DNA of 64,000 nucleotides, taken from NCBI GenBank assembly GCA_943737045.1, contig CALSFV010000105.1, positions 124,001 to 188,000 on the forward strand. Direction: 5' to 3'. The DNA comes from Parapristionchus giblindavisi. Lineage: Eukaryota > Nematoda > Chromadorea > Rhabditida > Diplogasteridae. How positions within the stretch are numbered: the first letter of the stretch is position 1; each line of letters starts with the position of its first letter. This document shows, piece by piece, positions 35,640-47,000 of this stretch. A model generated the notes under the pieces. It saw only the letters and a program-made list of their open reading frames with translations. It was not told where the DNA came from and searched no databases. The position numbers and the translations under genes are program-made.

Positions 35640-36366
35640 GAAGATCAAGGTCAAAGGATCAAAGATCAAAGTCTAAAGATCAAAGATCAGACTACGAATG
35701 ATTGACGACTTAGGCTGGTGTGATGAAACCAAAACACATGCAATCTTGACCACATCATAAAATTATCGTACCTCAGCAAAGATCAAAGATCAACTACCGT
35801 ACCTCAGCAAAGCAACCTTTTTGTTGTATCTCCTCTAAACCGCGATCACAGATTCTCCCATCCTTACCGTATATCTCTACCTTATCGTATTAATTCTACA
35901 TTATCTACCTGTGCATATAGAGCAATAGATATATGGAACTCTTTACCCATCGAATTAGTTGAATCCACACCATCCCCTTTCCGTGCAGGGCTAGTTAAGA
36001 TCTCCCCAGATATAATTATACCTTCTTCTAAGATTCGCCCATAGCTCCCAAACTGCCACTGTACCCAAGAACCCTCACCGATATCGCTACATTAGCGACG
36101 GACATCCATCACTCCCTTTATGTCCTTATTTTTCTTGTTATGCATATTATGATGGAATAAAGAATAAGATAAGATAAGATAAGATCAAAGATCAACTACC
36201 GTACCTCAGCAAAGATCAAAGATCAACTACCGTACCTCAGCAAATATCAAAGATCAAATACCGCACAACAGCAAAGATCAAAGATCAGCTACCGTAAATC
36301 AGCAAAGATCAAAGATCAGCTACCGTACCTCAGCAAAGATCAAAGATCAACTACTGTACCTCAGCA
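35640..36366. repeat. ~31 bp satellite, GATCAAAGATCAACTACCGTACC
   Basis: A unit of about 31 bases (GATCAAAGATCA then ACTACCGTACCTCAGCAAA) occurs at least seven times, at 35763-35810 and 36183-36366, with looser copies from 35640. It is interrupted by the 3' end of a non-LTR retrotransposon at about 35840-36185. Confidence 0.85.
35840..36185 (+). pseudogene. 3' end of a non-LTR retrotransposon (WNSLP type)
   Basis: A plus-strand frame reads YRAIDIWNSLPIELVES followed by PSPFRAGLVK and a stop near 36045. The words WNSLP and F-x-x-x-L at the C-terminus are typical of the RT proteins of CR1/jockey-like LINEs. The element ends in a short (AAGAT)n tail at 36163-36185. 5' truncated: only some 65 codons remain. 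Confidence 0.65.
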
Positions 36367-36515
36367 GTCCAATCTCCCAAATGGACTTGGTCGCGGATCG
36401 ACACGATAGCGCGTTCCACATATCATAGAGGACGAAGCCTCCTTCTACTCCACTCGCCCCTCGACTGCACACCCACCTCTCCCCATAACAAGCGCGCGAT
36501 CGTCTCCGCCATCGA

Positions 36516-36592
36516 GTCCCGTGGTGTAGTGGATAACGCATCGGTCTTCCGATCGATGTGTCGATGGTTCGACCTCCGGCAACTGCAATGGT
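36516..36592 (+). other. tRNA-Arg/Glu-like sequence, probably decayed
   Basis: CCCGTGGTGTAGTGGATAAC resembles a tRNA 5' part with an A box, and ATGGTTCGACCTCC a B box. The T stem and the acceptor stem do not pair properly, so I do not call a working tRNA. Confidence 0.3.
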
Positions 36593-36627
36593 CTTTTGTC
36601 GAATTGTTCTGAGCTTTTATGCTTATT

Positions 36628-36712
36628 GTTAGGCTTATTCTTGGCACGGTGCCAAGAATAAGCATAGGCTTAGGCTTAGGTTTATTCTTGGCACGGTGCC
36701 AAGAATAAGCCT
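36628..36712. repeat. Two copies of a TTATTCTTGGCAC hairpin
   Basis: TTATTCTTGGCAC followed by GTGCCAAGAATAA occurs at 36634-36661 and again at 36681-36708. Each is a strong hairpin with almost no loop. Confidence 0.8.
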
Positions 36713-36848
36713 AAGAGTTGATATGGTGCCAGGGATAGTTGGCTCGGTGACAAATTTCTCCCAAAGACTCCCGTGATTCCCAAACTTTCTGCAATAACGC
36801 TCGCGGTACTCGGGAACGCGACCGACAGACGCCAGGGCGCCATAATGT

Positions 36849-37117
36849 CGGCGCCGGCACCCAAATACCAAATTGTACAAAAAGTTGTCAAATTGATCGG
36901 ACATTGATAAAACAAGTGCCAAATGGTCGCCAGAGCGCCGGCGCCAGCACCAAAATACAAAAATATTGAAAAGTTGTCAGATCGAACTGATATTTATTAA
37001 ACACATGCCAAATAGTCACCAAGGCGCCTAGACGACGGCGCCGGCGATTAAATAAAAAAATATACAAAAGTTGTCAAATCGATTGTGCATTGATAAAACA
37101 AGTGCCAAATGGTCAAC
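36849..37117. repeat. Three tandem units of ~90 bp
   Basis: Units at about 36849-36931, 36932-37020 and 37021-37117. Each runs from GGCGCCGGC through AAAAGTTGTCA to GTGCCAAATGGTC. Divergent, non-coding. Confidence 0.75.
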
Positions 37118-37413
37118 CGGGCCCGTTGCCTGATGATGGTTGCACCATGTGCGCCATCAGCCCCTAATTTGTTTTTAGTTTGGGTCTTTCTTTAATAGGG
37201 ACAATTGGTCAGTAGATAAGAGGATCCACCAGAATCACACGGATTTTACGGTTGAAAGTAAGGTTCAATCACAGCAGAAAATCAATAATAGATCAGCTAT
37301 GGCTTTTGATACTCGATTGTAGAAAGATCGATAAGAATGACTCTAAACAACCTGTTTCATCATTCCTGGCATCAAAAAGCTTCCTTGGATTACCTTCTCA
37401 AAGCCAGTAAAAA

Positions 37414-37790
37414 TCAGCAAAAGTTTTGGGTCGGGCCGCGGTTCGAACCCACCCGATGCCTATCGAGATGCACCTCTTTCCATCGACACCACGAGTGCAT
37501 TTGACATTGACATTGAATCAACTTTATCAGCTTTTTGTGGGTGTTTCGTAGCTGGGTCGCCATAAATTCTCTCCATTCCGAAAGATTGTGTCTCGCCATT
37601 TGCAAAAACTGTGGACCAGCTGCCTTCACGAAATCATCTCTCCATCTCTTAACTTGGCGACCTTGTTTCCTCTTGCAACTGGGGTCCAAATTGAGCACAT
37701 TCAACGTCCACCAATCGTAACGCAATCTCGAGAGCCTCTCCACCCACAACCACCTCCGTCTCTCCGCTTCCCTAACAAACCATTGAGTGA
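37414..37790 (-). pseudogene. C-terminal fragment of a non-LTR retrotransposon
   Basis: The minus-strand frame 37749-37414 contains RKQGRQVKRWRDDFVKAAG and LSEWREFMATQ. The pattern R-G-R-x-x-x-R-W-x-D-D/E with a following W-x-x-x is typical of the tail of LINE (RTE-like) reverse transcriptase proteins in nematodes. Nothing of the catalytic domain remains. A tRNA B-box-like word (GGGTTCGAACC on the minus strand) follows at about 37440-37452. Confidence 0.65.
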
Positions 37791-37965
37791 GGTTACGCTC
37801 ATTTTAAAGGCACAGTTTACAGTTTGAAGACATTTATCAAGAGTAGGCTCTGATGTGCAAGTTGGGCCACTCCTGACTTCTTGCTAGTCTCAGGAAAGTA
37901 AAACCTAAAGAGCTAATTTCCACGAGCTAATTTTAAGAGGCATGTTCCCTAAGACTCGATCATAT

Positions 37966-39916
37966 TCGACCACCCCCGGACACGTGCGCTAGCAATGGGA
38001 ACTGGGGGTCCATACTTGGGTGTTAGGAGTGTCACCGGCCCTTATTACACAAAACAGGAGAAATTTCCTGTTTGTGCCCTCAGGCTATTAGAAAAATTAA
38101 TTTAAGTGCAAAAACGATTAAAAATCATAATTTCTCAAATTGTTGAGATAAATTCCAAATATCATTTGCGATGCGTCTAGGGTGCACAGAGCTTGCTAAT
38201 TCACTATTAGCATCGAATGTGCGTTGATTCCTAAACCAATTTTTTGACTTAAAATTTTTGTTTTTTCGGACAAATTATCGCTTGTTGTAGATTGCTGCAA
38301 AGATTTCCGACCAGGTATTGTAGCCTAAGCAATTCTGCATTGATTTCACTTAAAACCGGGTTCTTCCCGTTAGACCATCTTGCCGAAATTTTCGCTCGAA
38401 TTTCCGTCATCGATGGTTTTCCCGAACAAATGTATTTTCCAAACGTATTTTCCAAACGATTGGTGCGGAATTGTGATCTACACAAAGTTTCGAGGTGAGA
38501 CCAGTCAAATGACACAAGAAGCCCATCACTTGGATTAATTTGAAAATATCGATTTTCATGACCCGGGGGTCATGGTCGAAAATTTCAAAATTTCTCAAGT
38601 TTGAAATGTTTTCATTTATGTGGCTTATTGTAAAGTACTAATGATGTGAATAATATTCAGCCAATGCTCAATGGCTGATCTCTCTTTTCAACCATTTTTA
38701 CGAAAATTTTCTTTCTGATTGCGTGTCAAAAATCATAATTGTGTTTGAATCAGTTTCCAACTTGATTTCTGTAACATTCTGTAATAGTACTTTACAATGT
38801 ATATAATCAATATGAAAATTATTTATTTTCGAAAATTCAGAAAATTAAATTTGAGAGCCTACTTTCACGGTAAATTTTTGAAATATTGCAGTTTGTCGAC
38901 TCGAATGCTGCGACAATGAGCAAATGATAATGATAATATAAAGTTTCATGATTAGTAAACATAGCAGAACTGAAATCCCGGTATTCGGTTCACTTTCGAA
39001 AAATCGATTTCCATGACCCCGGGGTCATGACAAAAAATATGAATTTTCGAAAATTAACGATTTTCATATTTATTGTGTACATTGCAAAGTGCTTAGATAG
39101 AATGTTACAGAAAGGAAGTTGGAAACTGATTCAAACACAATTCTGATTTTTCGCACGCAATCAGAATGGAAATATTCAAAAAAAAATGGTTGAAAGGATA
39201 GATCAGCCATTGAGCATTGGCTGAATATTATTCACATCATTAGTACTTCACAAGAAGCCAGAGAAATGAAAACATTTCAAACTTGAGAAATTTTGAAATT
39301 TTCGGACCATGACCCCCGGGTCATGAAAATCGAAATTTTCAAATTGATCTAAGTGATGGACGTCTTGTGTCATTTGACTGGTCTCACCTCGAAACTTTGT
39401 GTAGACCACAATTCCGCACCAAACGTTTGGAAAATACGTTTGGAAAATACATTTATTCGGGAAAACCATCGATGAAGAAAATTCGAGCGAAAATTTCGGC
39501 AAGATGGTCTAACGGGAATAACTCGGTTTTAAGTGAAATCAATGCAGAATTGCTTAGGCTACAATACCTGGTCGGAAATCTTTGCAGCAATCTACAACAA
39601 GCGATAATTTGTCCGAAAAAACAAAAAAATTAAGTAAAAAAATTGGTTTAGGAATCAACGCACATTCGATGCTAATAGTGAATTAGCAAGCTCTGTGCAC
39701 CCTAGACGCATCGCAAATGATATTTGGAATTTATCTCAACAATTTGAGAAATTATGATTTTTAAACATTTTTGCATTTAAATTAATTTTTCTAATGGCCT
39801 GAGGGCACAAACAGGAAATTTTTCCTGTTTTGTGTAATAAGGGCCGGTGACACTCCTAACACCCAAGTATGGACCCCCAGTTCCCATTGCTAGCGCACGT
39901 GTCCGGGGGTGGTCGA
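37966..39916. mobile_element. 1.95 kb foldback element
   Basis: Arms of about 950 bp: the left starts GACCACCCCCGGACACGTGC, the right ends with its complement. The centre is near 38940. The reading frames at 38249-38515 (minus) and 39367-39633 (plus) encode nearly the same peptide (MSFDWSHLETLCR), because the arms are inverted copies. No transposase is visible. Confidence 0.85.
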
Positions 39917-40289
39917 GTCTTAACGATCATCTCTCTTAAACGTCTGGCAATCCTCTCTCGTAGACAAAGAAAGCGAGAGAGCGAATTTCTTCTCTCATTC
40001 TCTTTTTTCCGTTGCAAATTGTCCCCATCCAGTCATACTGATAGAAATTCTTTCTTGAACCTGTCATATTATTAATTTAAATGCAATATTTCAATGAGTC
40101 TGCGATTTCTCATTTATCCCCGATATACTACACGGGAGCAGTCGTCTTCGCTAATTCTATCATTACTCGGATTTTCTAGAGTTGAAATTTCACCATGCAA
40201 GGGTAACTTCTAAGATTCATGATAGTTTAAATATACTGTGTACTTTCCATTGATTTACATGAATTGCGACAGAACTCCAAAAGGCGCAT

Positions 40290-41040
40290 TTTAGTATATC
40301 TTTAAAGAAGGGGACCCATGAGTTGGCATGACTGACTCTCGCCACGATAAGCATGTTGGCTATTGTTTATATTATATGGTAATTGGCGTAAGGAATAATG
40401 AGAAAATGAGAGAGTAAAGTATGCAAATCGGATGGGCCGTAACCTGGTACTTCCTAATCCCAAGTGGAAGCCAGGCTATTGTGTGTTCCTAATCTAACTA
40501 CCGTGAATCAGATGTAGGAACTAAGGTCAAGGCTACTTAAAGCGTGTCTCATACTATGATCACCTACAGAGCGAAGAGGGAGGTCACCATCCCCTAGTCA
40601 AGAGAGCAACCGAGAGTGAGGAGAGAGGGCGGCGCCTGCCGATCTCTCTCCTCTCCCTCGCCTAGATTTCCTAAGGCGACGGGGCACTCTCTACATGCCT
40701 TGAAAGTTATACTTTCAATGCGCATAGTGTGCTTTAAACATATCGGGAATTAATATCAGATATGTCTTTCGATTCGTGTGATGAATCTCTATCATTCTAT
40801 CCGAACAGTCTTATTACGAAAAAACTCGTGGGTCTCCATCTTTAATATATTTTATATTCTATGTAATGTTATTGGTAATGTCCGTATTAACTAGAATTCT
40901 TCGCTTTCTCCGGTATTTTTATATACAAATAATGTAAGCTAGAGCATACAGTGGCAAGTTAGTTTGGGGTCCTTCAGATTTCTACTAAATAATCTGCTGA
41001 AGTATATCCTCTGAAATTAAAAATATTAAAAATATTTCAG
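40290..41040 (+). promoter_or_regulatory. Upstream region of transporter copy A, shared with copy B
   Basis: Segments such as TATGCAAATCGGATGGGCC, ATACTTTCAATGCGCATAG and TTGGGGTCCTTCAGATTT have clear partners at 59190-59780 before copy B, in the same order. Copy A holds about 250 bp extra (40435-40690). The region should contain the promoter; no single core element is obvious. Confidence 0.55.
41036..41040 (+). promoter_or_regulatory. Likely trans-splice acceptor before copy A ATG
   Basis: TTCAG ends 22 bases before the ATG at 41063. The same ATTTCAG plus 22-base leader precedes the copy B ATG (59801). I see no upstream exon, so a spliced leader joining here is the simplest reading. Confidence 0.45.
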
Positions 41041-41062
41041 GTCCGTTGAATCCTGCGATTCA

Positions 41063-44000
41063 ATGCAAATGTACGTTTTGTCACTTTTTTTAATTGTATT
41101 TATTTAATTTAATGTATATTATTATTAATTAAATTATTATTGTATTATTATTATTATCAAGAGTTCGCATAGACGATATTATATTTAAATATATATGTAA
41201 AATGATGTATGAGATTTTTGTTTAGGACAGTTCCGAGTGACGTGCCCATTGATAAGTAAGTATATGTATATGTATATGACTACTGTACACTCACAGAAAA
41301 TTCCCTAAGGGAAGTTTTGGAACTGCGATTCCCTTAGGGAATAATTCCCTTATCTTCGCACAATCCCTTATATCTTTCTTTCTTTCTTTCTTTATTTCCA
41401 TCATAACAAATGAAAAATAGAACAGATATGTAATAAATATAGGTTGATGGAGGTCCGTCGCGTTATCAGCGAATCGGTTGAAGGCAGCAGGGAAATGGGG
41501 TGGGAAATGGGGAAATGATGTATGGGGTGGATAATTATAAATGACGCAGAAGTGTGGGGGGCAAGAGGGGATCAATCTCAACAGAATTAAGGAAAGATTT
41601 AAAACGAATAGGAGAAGATGTAACGATATCAGTGGGAAGACTATTCGTTATATGTAAGGGAATTTTTGCTTGGGAATTATTCCCTTGACGAATTCCCTTA
41701 CATATGAGAGGAATCGCCAGAGGTTCGACCACCCCCCGGACATAGAAATTTCGACCCCCTGAAAAATTCAGATTAAGTACTTTGAACGATGCTCTATCGA
41801 ACTGCGTTGGCCGAATTTGCATATCTGCTCTCATTTTCGAGTTACGGTAGGTCAAAGTTGGCAGGTACGGTATTTTTGGCTCGAGTGTGCGTCAGAAAAA
41901 TGATCATAACTCCGTTCAAAATAATGATAGACACTTTTTCAAAAAAGGGATCGAAAGAGGAGAATTTGGGCAACATTTCCCAGTTGATGACGTCATTTGT
42001 CGACCATGCGCCGGTGCGGGGCGGTCGGTTTTATGAAAAAGTGACGTAACTTTCCTAATCGGAAAAAGTGCACTTTTCTTCTATGCGCGTTTTGTTGCAC
42101 CCATATGTGTCTAAAAATGACCCAAGTTTCAGAGGATTTGAGAAATGCAAAAAAAAAGCGTTGATTTTAGTGACGCGACCTTGGACCTGACATTGGAAAG
42201 AACGGCTTATTCCTTTATCAAGAGACAGCAAAGGTGCTTAAATGACTCAAAAACATCCGAAAAAGCATTACGAGCTCAAAATACCCATATACGACAGTTA
42301 TGTGAAACACAAAATCACCGAGTTCCGAAAAATTTGAAAAAACCCATATTTTGCTTTTCCACGTGGAAAAAACGTCTCAGTAATGTTAATTAATCTTTAT
42401 AATATTTCTTATAATGTTTTTGAACATTTATGTTTTTGGAAGTGAAGGCCTACCTGCTCTTAGAGCCGAGATATCCGCCATCGAGATTACACGCGCGCGC
42501 CCCAACTCCGCGCGATGTGTTGCCATAAAATGAACGTTTTCCAGCTCAGAATGACTCAAAACAACTTGTTTCATCATTCTTATCACGAAAAAATACCTTG
42601 GAACAAGTTTTCTGTGTCTGTAAAAATCAGCAAAAGATTTGGATCGAACCGGGGTTCGAACCCGCTCGGTGGTAAAGGTAAAGAGGTAAAGAGGTACCGC
42701 TCTAAAACACCGAGCGGGTTCGAACCCCGGTTCGATCCAAATCTTTTGCTGATTTTTACAGACACAGAAAACTTGTTCCAAGGTATTTTTTCGTGATAAG
42801 AATGATGAAACAAGTTGTTTTGAGTCATTCTGAGCTGGAAAACGTTCATTTTATGGCAACACATCGCGCGGAGTTGGGGCGCGCGCGTGTAATCTCGATG
42901 GCGGATATCTCGGCTCTAAGAGCAGGTAGGCCTTCACTTCCAAAAACATAAATGTTCAAAAACATTATAAGAAATATTATAAAGATTAATTAACATTACT
43001 GAGACGTTTTTTCCACGTGGAAAAGCAAAATATGGGTTTTTTCAAATTTTTCGGAACTCGGTGATTTTGTGTTTCACATAACTGTCGTATATGGGTATTT
43101 TGAGCTCGTAATGCTTTTTCGGATGTTTTTGAGTCATTTAAGCACCTTTGCTGTCTCTTGATAAAGGAATAAGCCGTTCTTTCCAATGTCAGGTCCAAGG
43201 TCGCGTCACTAAAATCAACGCTTTTTTTTTTGCATTTCTCAAATCCTCTGAAACTTGGGTCATTTTTAGACACATATGGGTGCAACAAAACGCGCATAGA
43301 AGAAAAGTGCACTTTTTCCGATTAGGAAAGTTACGTCACTTTTTCATAAAACCGACCGCCCCGCACCGGCGCATGGTCGACAAATGACGTCATCAACTGG
43401 GAAATGTTGCCCAAATTCTCCTCTTTCGATCCTTTTTTTGAAAAAGTGTCTATCATTATTTTGAACGGAGTTATGATCATTTTTCTGACGCACACTCGAG
43501 CCAAAAATACCGTACCTGCCAACTTTGACCTACCGTAACTCGAAAATGAGAGCAGATATGCAAATTCGGCCAACGCAGTTCGATAGAGCATCGTTCAAAG
43601 TACTTAATCTGAATTTTTCAGGGGGTCGAAATTTCTATGTCCGCGGACCCTCCGAAACGGTCGATTTTCTCGCGATTCCTCTCATATAAGGGATTTCCAA
43701 TGCATGTATGAGCGCGTCCGACTACAGCTATCATCAAGTTTTACGAGAGTTAAAACATGCTCAAATGGCTTAGTGGCAAGAGTGTTGTGTAGCGATCCGA
43801 ACCACGAAGGTTCGATTTCTACCCAGCGTAAATCATCTTTGCCGATTTTTCTTATTGTTTAAATCTATTTCAAATCCCTTAAATGTAAGGCAATAATTCC
43901 CTTACAGGTAAGGGAAATAATTCCCTTATATAACTGGGAATAATTCTCTTGGGGTACCTTAGCCATGGAATTATTCCCTTAAGTATAAGGGAAATTTCTG

Positions 44001-47000
44001 TGAGTGTAATTAGGTACCGTGAAAACCTGTCAGGTCAAGGGCCATCCGTTGAAGCCGGGACTTCTCAAGAAAATTTGAAACTCTCCGCTCTGGCCACACT
44101 CTCTCGCTTTCTTTGTCTACGTGAGAGTATTGCCAATGCTGAGAGTAAAATCTGCTTGGGGTGTGTCTTTAAAGGTAGCATTCCCCCGAGCTAATTTTAC
44201 TATCCGCTCTGATATCCTTCTCTCATACACAAAGAAAGCGAGATGTCATTGCCAGAGCGGAGATTAACAAATTTTTTTATACCAGAATGGTTCCTGTAAT
44301 AGCTGAGACTGTCCTCTGGAGGCTACGATATAATAGTTTTACCAGAATTTCTAAAAAAAAGTCACTGTTCTTATAAATCTACTCGTTTTGTCAGTGGGCA
44401 TATAATGGTTTGCTTGATAATTAAAGTGATTAACAAATTAAAGATCTGCGAATTGTTCTGCGAAGAAAGTTTCGTCGCCAGAGGAAGTTACAGCGATTTG
44501 GTAAGAATCCTTTGAAATAAATTTAAATTTTTAAATTTTAGTAAGTCTCCGGAATCAACCCAACACACTGTGCAGGGGTAAGTTTTGAGTTTAAAAATAA
44601 ATAATTATACATATTTATGACCGGTTCCGCGTAAAAATCTAGCCACCCCTAGAGGGCCATTGATTACATATTCAATCGATTTTCTGATGGGAGGTCTTTC
44701 GCGATGACGAATCTGGAATTTGTACTATATTATAAATCTAGTTCTATGTAACGGCCGGACGCCCTCCGGATTAGTAGTAAGCAAGCATTAATAACGAACC
44801 ATGGCATGTGTTCGATACAAAATGACCGTCGAATAGTAAAACCGTCTTGGTTAAAGCTAACAGGCAATGGTGTAACATCCCCTACCAGTCATAACTCCAT
44901 TCGTCATCCCGAAACATCTCTTGTCAAAATCGATATAACATGCAATCGATAGTTTTAGACCTATTTTTTTAAAAAAAACTAAAAGAAATTTGGCTACTTT
45001 TAGTGCGGTTTCTTCCTATAACCCTTTAGAAGAACCAGATCTTACTTATAACAGTGTTTTGGAAAGATACGGTAGGTAGTGAAAGATCAAAGATCAAAGA
45101 TCAAAGATCAATCCATTTCAGGTCGCTGGAAGCATATTCGCGTGGAGGTTTCTGTTCGATTTCTGATTGTCATGATCTCAGTTTTCTTTTGGGTGTACCT
45201 GTCAGTATTATTATTGCATTAAAACACGCCCCGAGCTAAACTCTCCGCTCTTGCAATGCTCTCTCGTTTTCTTTATCTTCGAGAGAATGCTGACAGAGCA
45301 GAGACCAAAAAAATCCGCTAAATCTTCAAAATATTCTAAAATTTTGAATTTTCACTAATATTTTTCGTTGTCTGAAAAACATTTATGGAGCTGCATGAGC
45401 ATTTTTTAAAAATTATTAATATTTTTAAAAAATTCAGACATATTGTGAATGCGGTAGAGAAGAACCTCAACTATATGATCAAGGGAGAACGACCATACTG
45501 TGTCTGTAACAGGAGCGACCTTACGTTGGGAAGATTTGAGCAATCTATTGCAATAGTCAGTGTAATTTTCAAAAAAATGTAGATATGTAACTGTAAGGCG
45601 GTGTTACATTTTCAAAACGTGCGCACGCCGTAACCTCTGCCGCAACGTCTCCGTCGTTACGTCGTGCGCACGATTTGAAAAATGTAACACCAGTAGTATA
45701 GTTTGCAATCAAAATTATGATGTCGGCATCCTTTGATCATCGTGCGGTAAAATGGTCCTCCAAAGCAAACTATACTACTAACACCGCATAACCGTTCAAC
45801 TGTAAAGTACAGTATAGCCCGCGGTTTTGTAAATGCGCCCCACTTCGGCGCCACGGCGGTTCAATGACAGCAATTAAGAGAGAGTCTGGATTTTTCAAAC
45901 CTATTGCAAAATTGGTCAAAAAAGTCTTACCACGAAAGTTTTCCCTCCAATGAACCGCCGTGAGCGCGCTTTCAATCATTCTTCCCCTTTGCGTATGAAT
46001 ATATGCAAAACAGTTTCCAGTTCAAAACAGTCCAATAGTTTCCGCCATAAATTTTTTAATGAGTGGAGAAAATGAAATAAACTTGCTATTGCTGAGAAAA
46101 GCAATTGAAAGCAAATCACACTGGCCAGAAAACGATGGAGACTATAATTGAGTATTATAGAGTCATCGAATCGGAGGAAAGGAGATTGTCAAGATCGGCG
46201 GTACACTGTTTGGTGGATTATCTAGTCCTTTGTGGCAAATGTACGCAGTTAAATTTTAAAATCCAAGAAAAATCGCTAAAATTAACGTTCCAATCACGTT
46301 TCTTGTTCTTGAAATCAGTCAATAGCCTGTGACTGATTGACTATTCGTGCAATCAATCAACATTATCTGCTAAGCGATGGCCGACAAAGCGTAGGAGTGG
46401 ATTTTCCAAAAACGCCTCCGCCTAGGCATGTGCCGTCACGTTTGTTGGCCATCGCTCATGGATACGTCCTCTGATCTCTTATCTGATGGGATTATTAAAG
46501 GGTATCTGGTCGTCGGAAACCCTTCCTCTACTCGCTTGTTGCTGCTTCCATAACAACAATCATTCAATCCTTGGCCACCAATACTAAACTTCAATTTATT
46601 GCCTATATCATTTTCTCCACCGCTGCTTCAGTACGTTGTGTCCGCGACGCGGAAACTACCCAACCCAACCACCCGATCGATTACTGTAGTTGCCACATTT
46701 CAGATCTCCTTTACTAGTTCTGTCGTCGGTTTGGTCGAGATAATGCCGTATAACATCCGATTTCTGTCGATGATGCCCTTTTGCTACCAAATTACCCTGC
46801 TATATGTAAGTTAATGCACTGAAGAAAAAACTCCCTGGTTAAGGAATTAATGAATCCCAGTAATGTAAGGTGTATTTCAAAATTCCAAACTTTCCAAGAT
46901 ATTTTCGGTCAAATCTGTGGCCGTATGCAAGAACCGTTTTCCGGGAAAATGTGACGTCATTACCGTAGGCGGAGGCGTTCTCCAAAAATCCTCCGCCTAC

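Noticed and set aside
38249..39633. Open frames MSFDWSHLETLCR... on both strands.
   Set aside because: Inverted arms of one foldback element; not two genes.
42515..42864. Two open frames on opposite strands encoding the same peptide (MCCHKMNVFQLRMT...).
   Set aside because: They are the two arms of a palindrome read outward; no splice sites, no domain.
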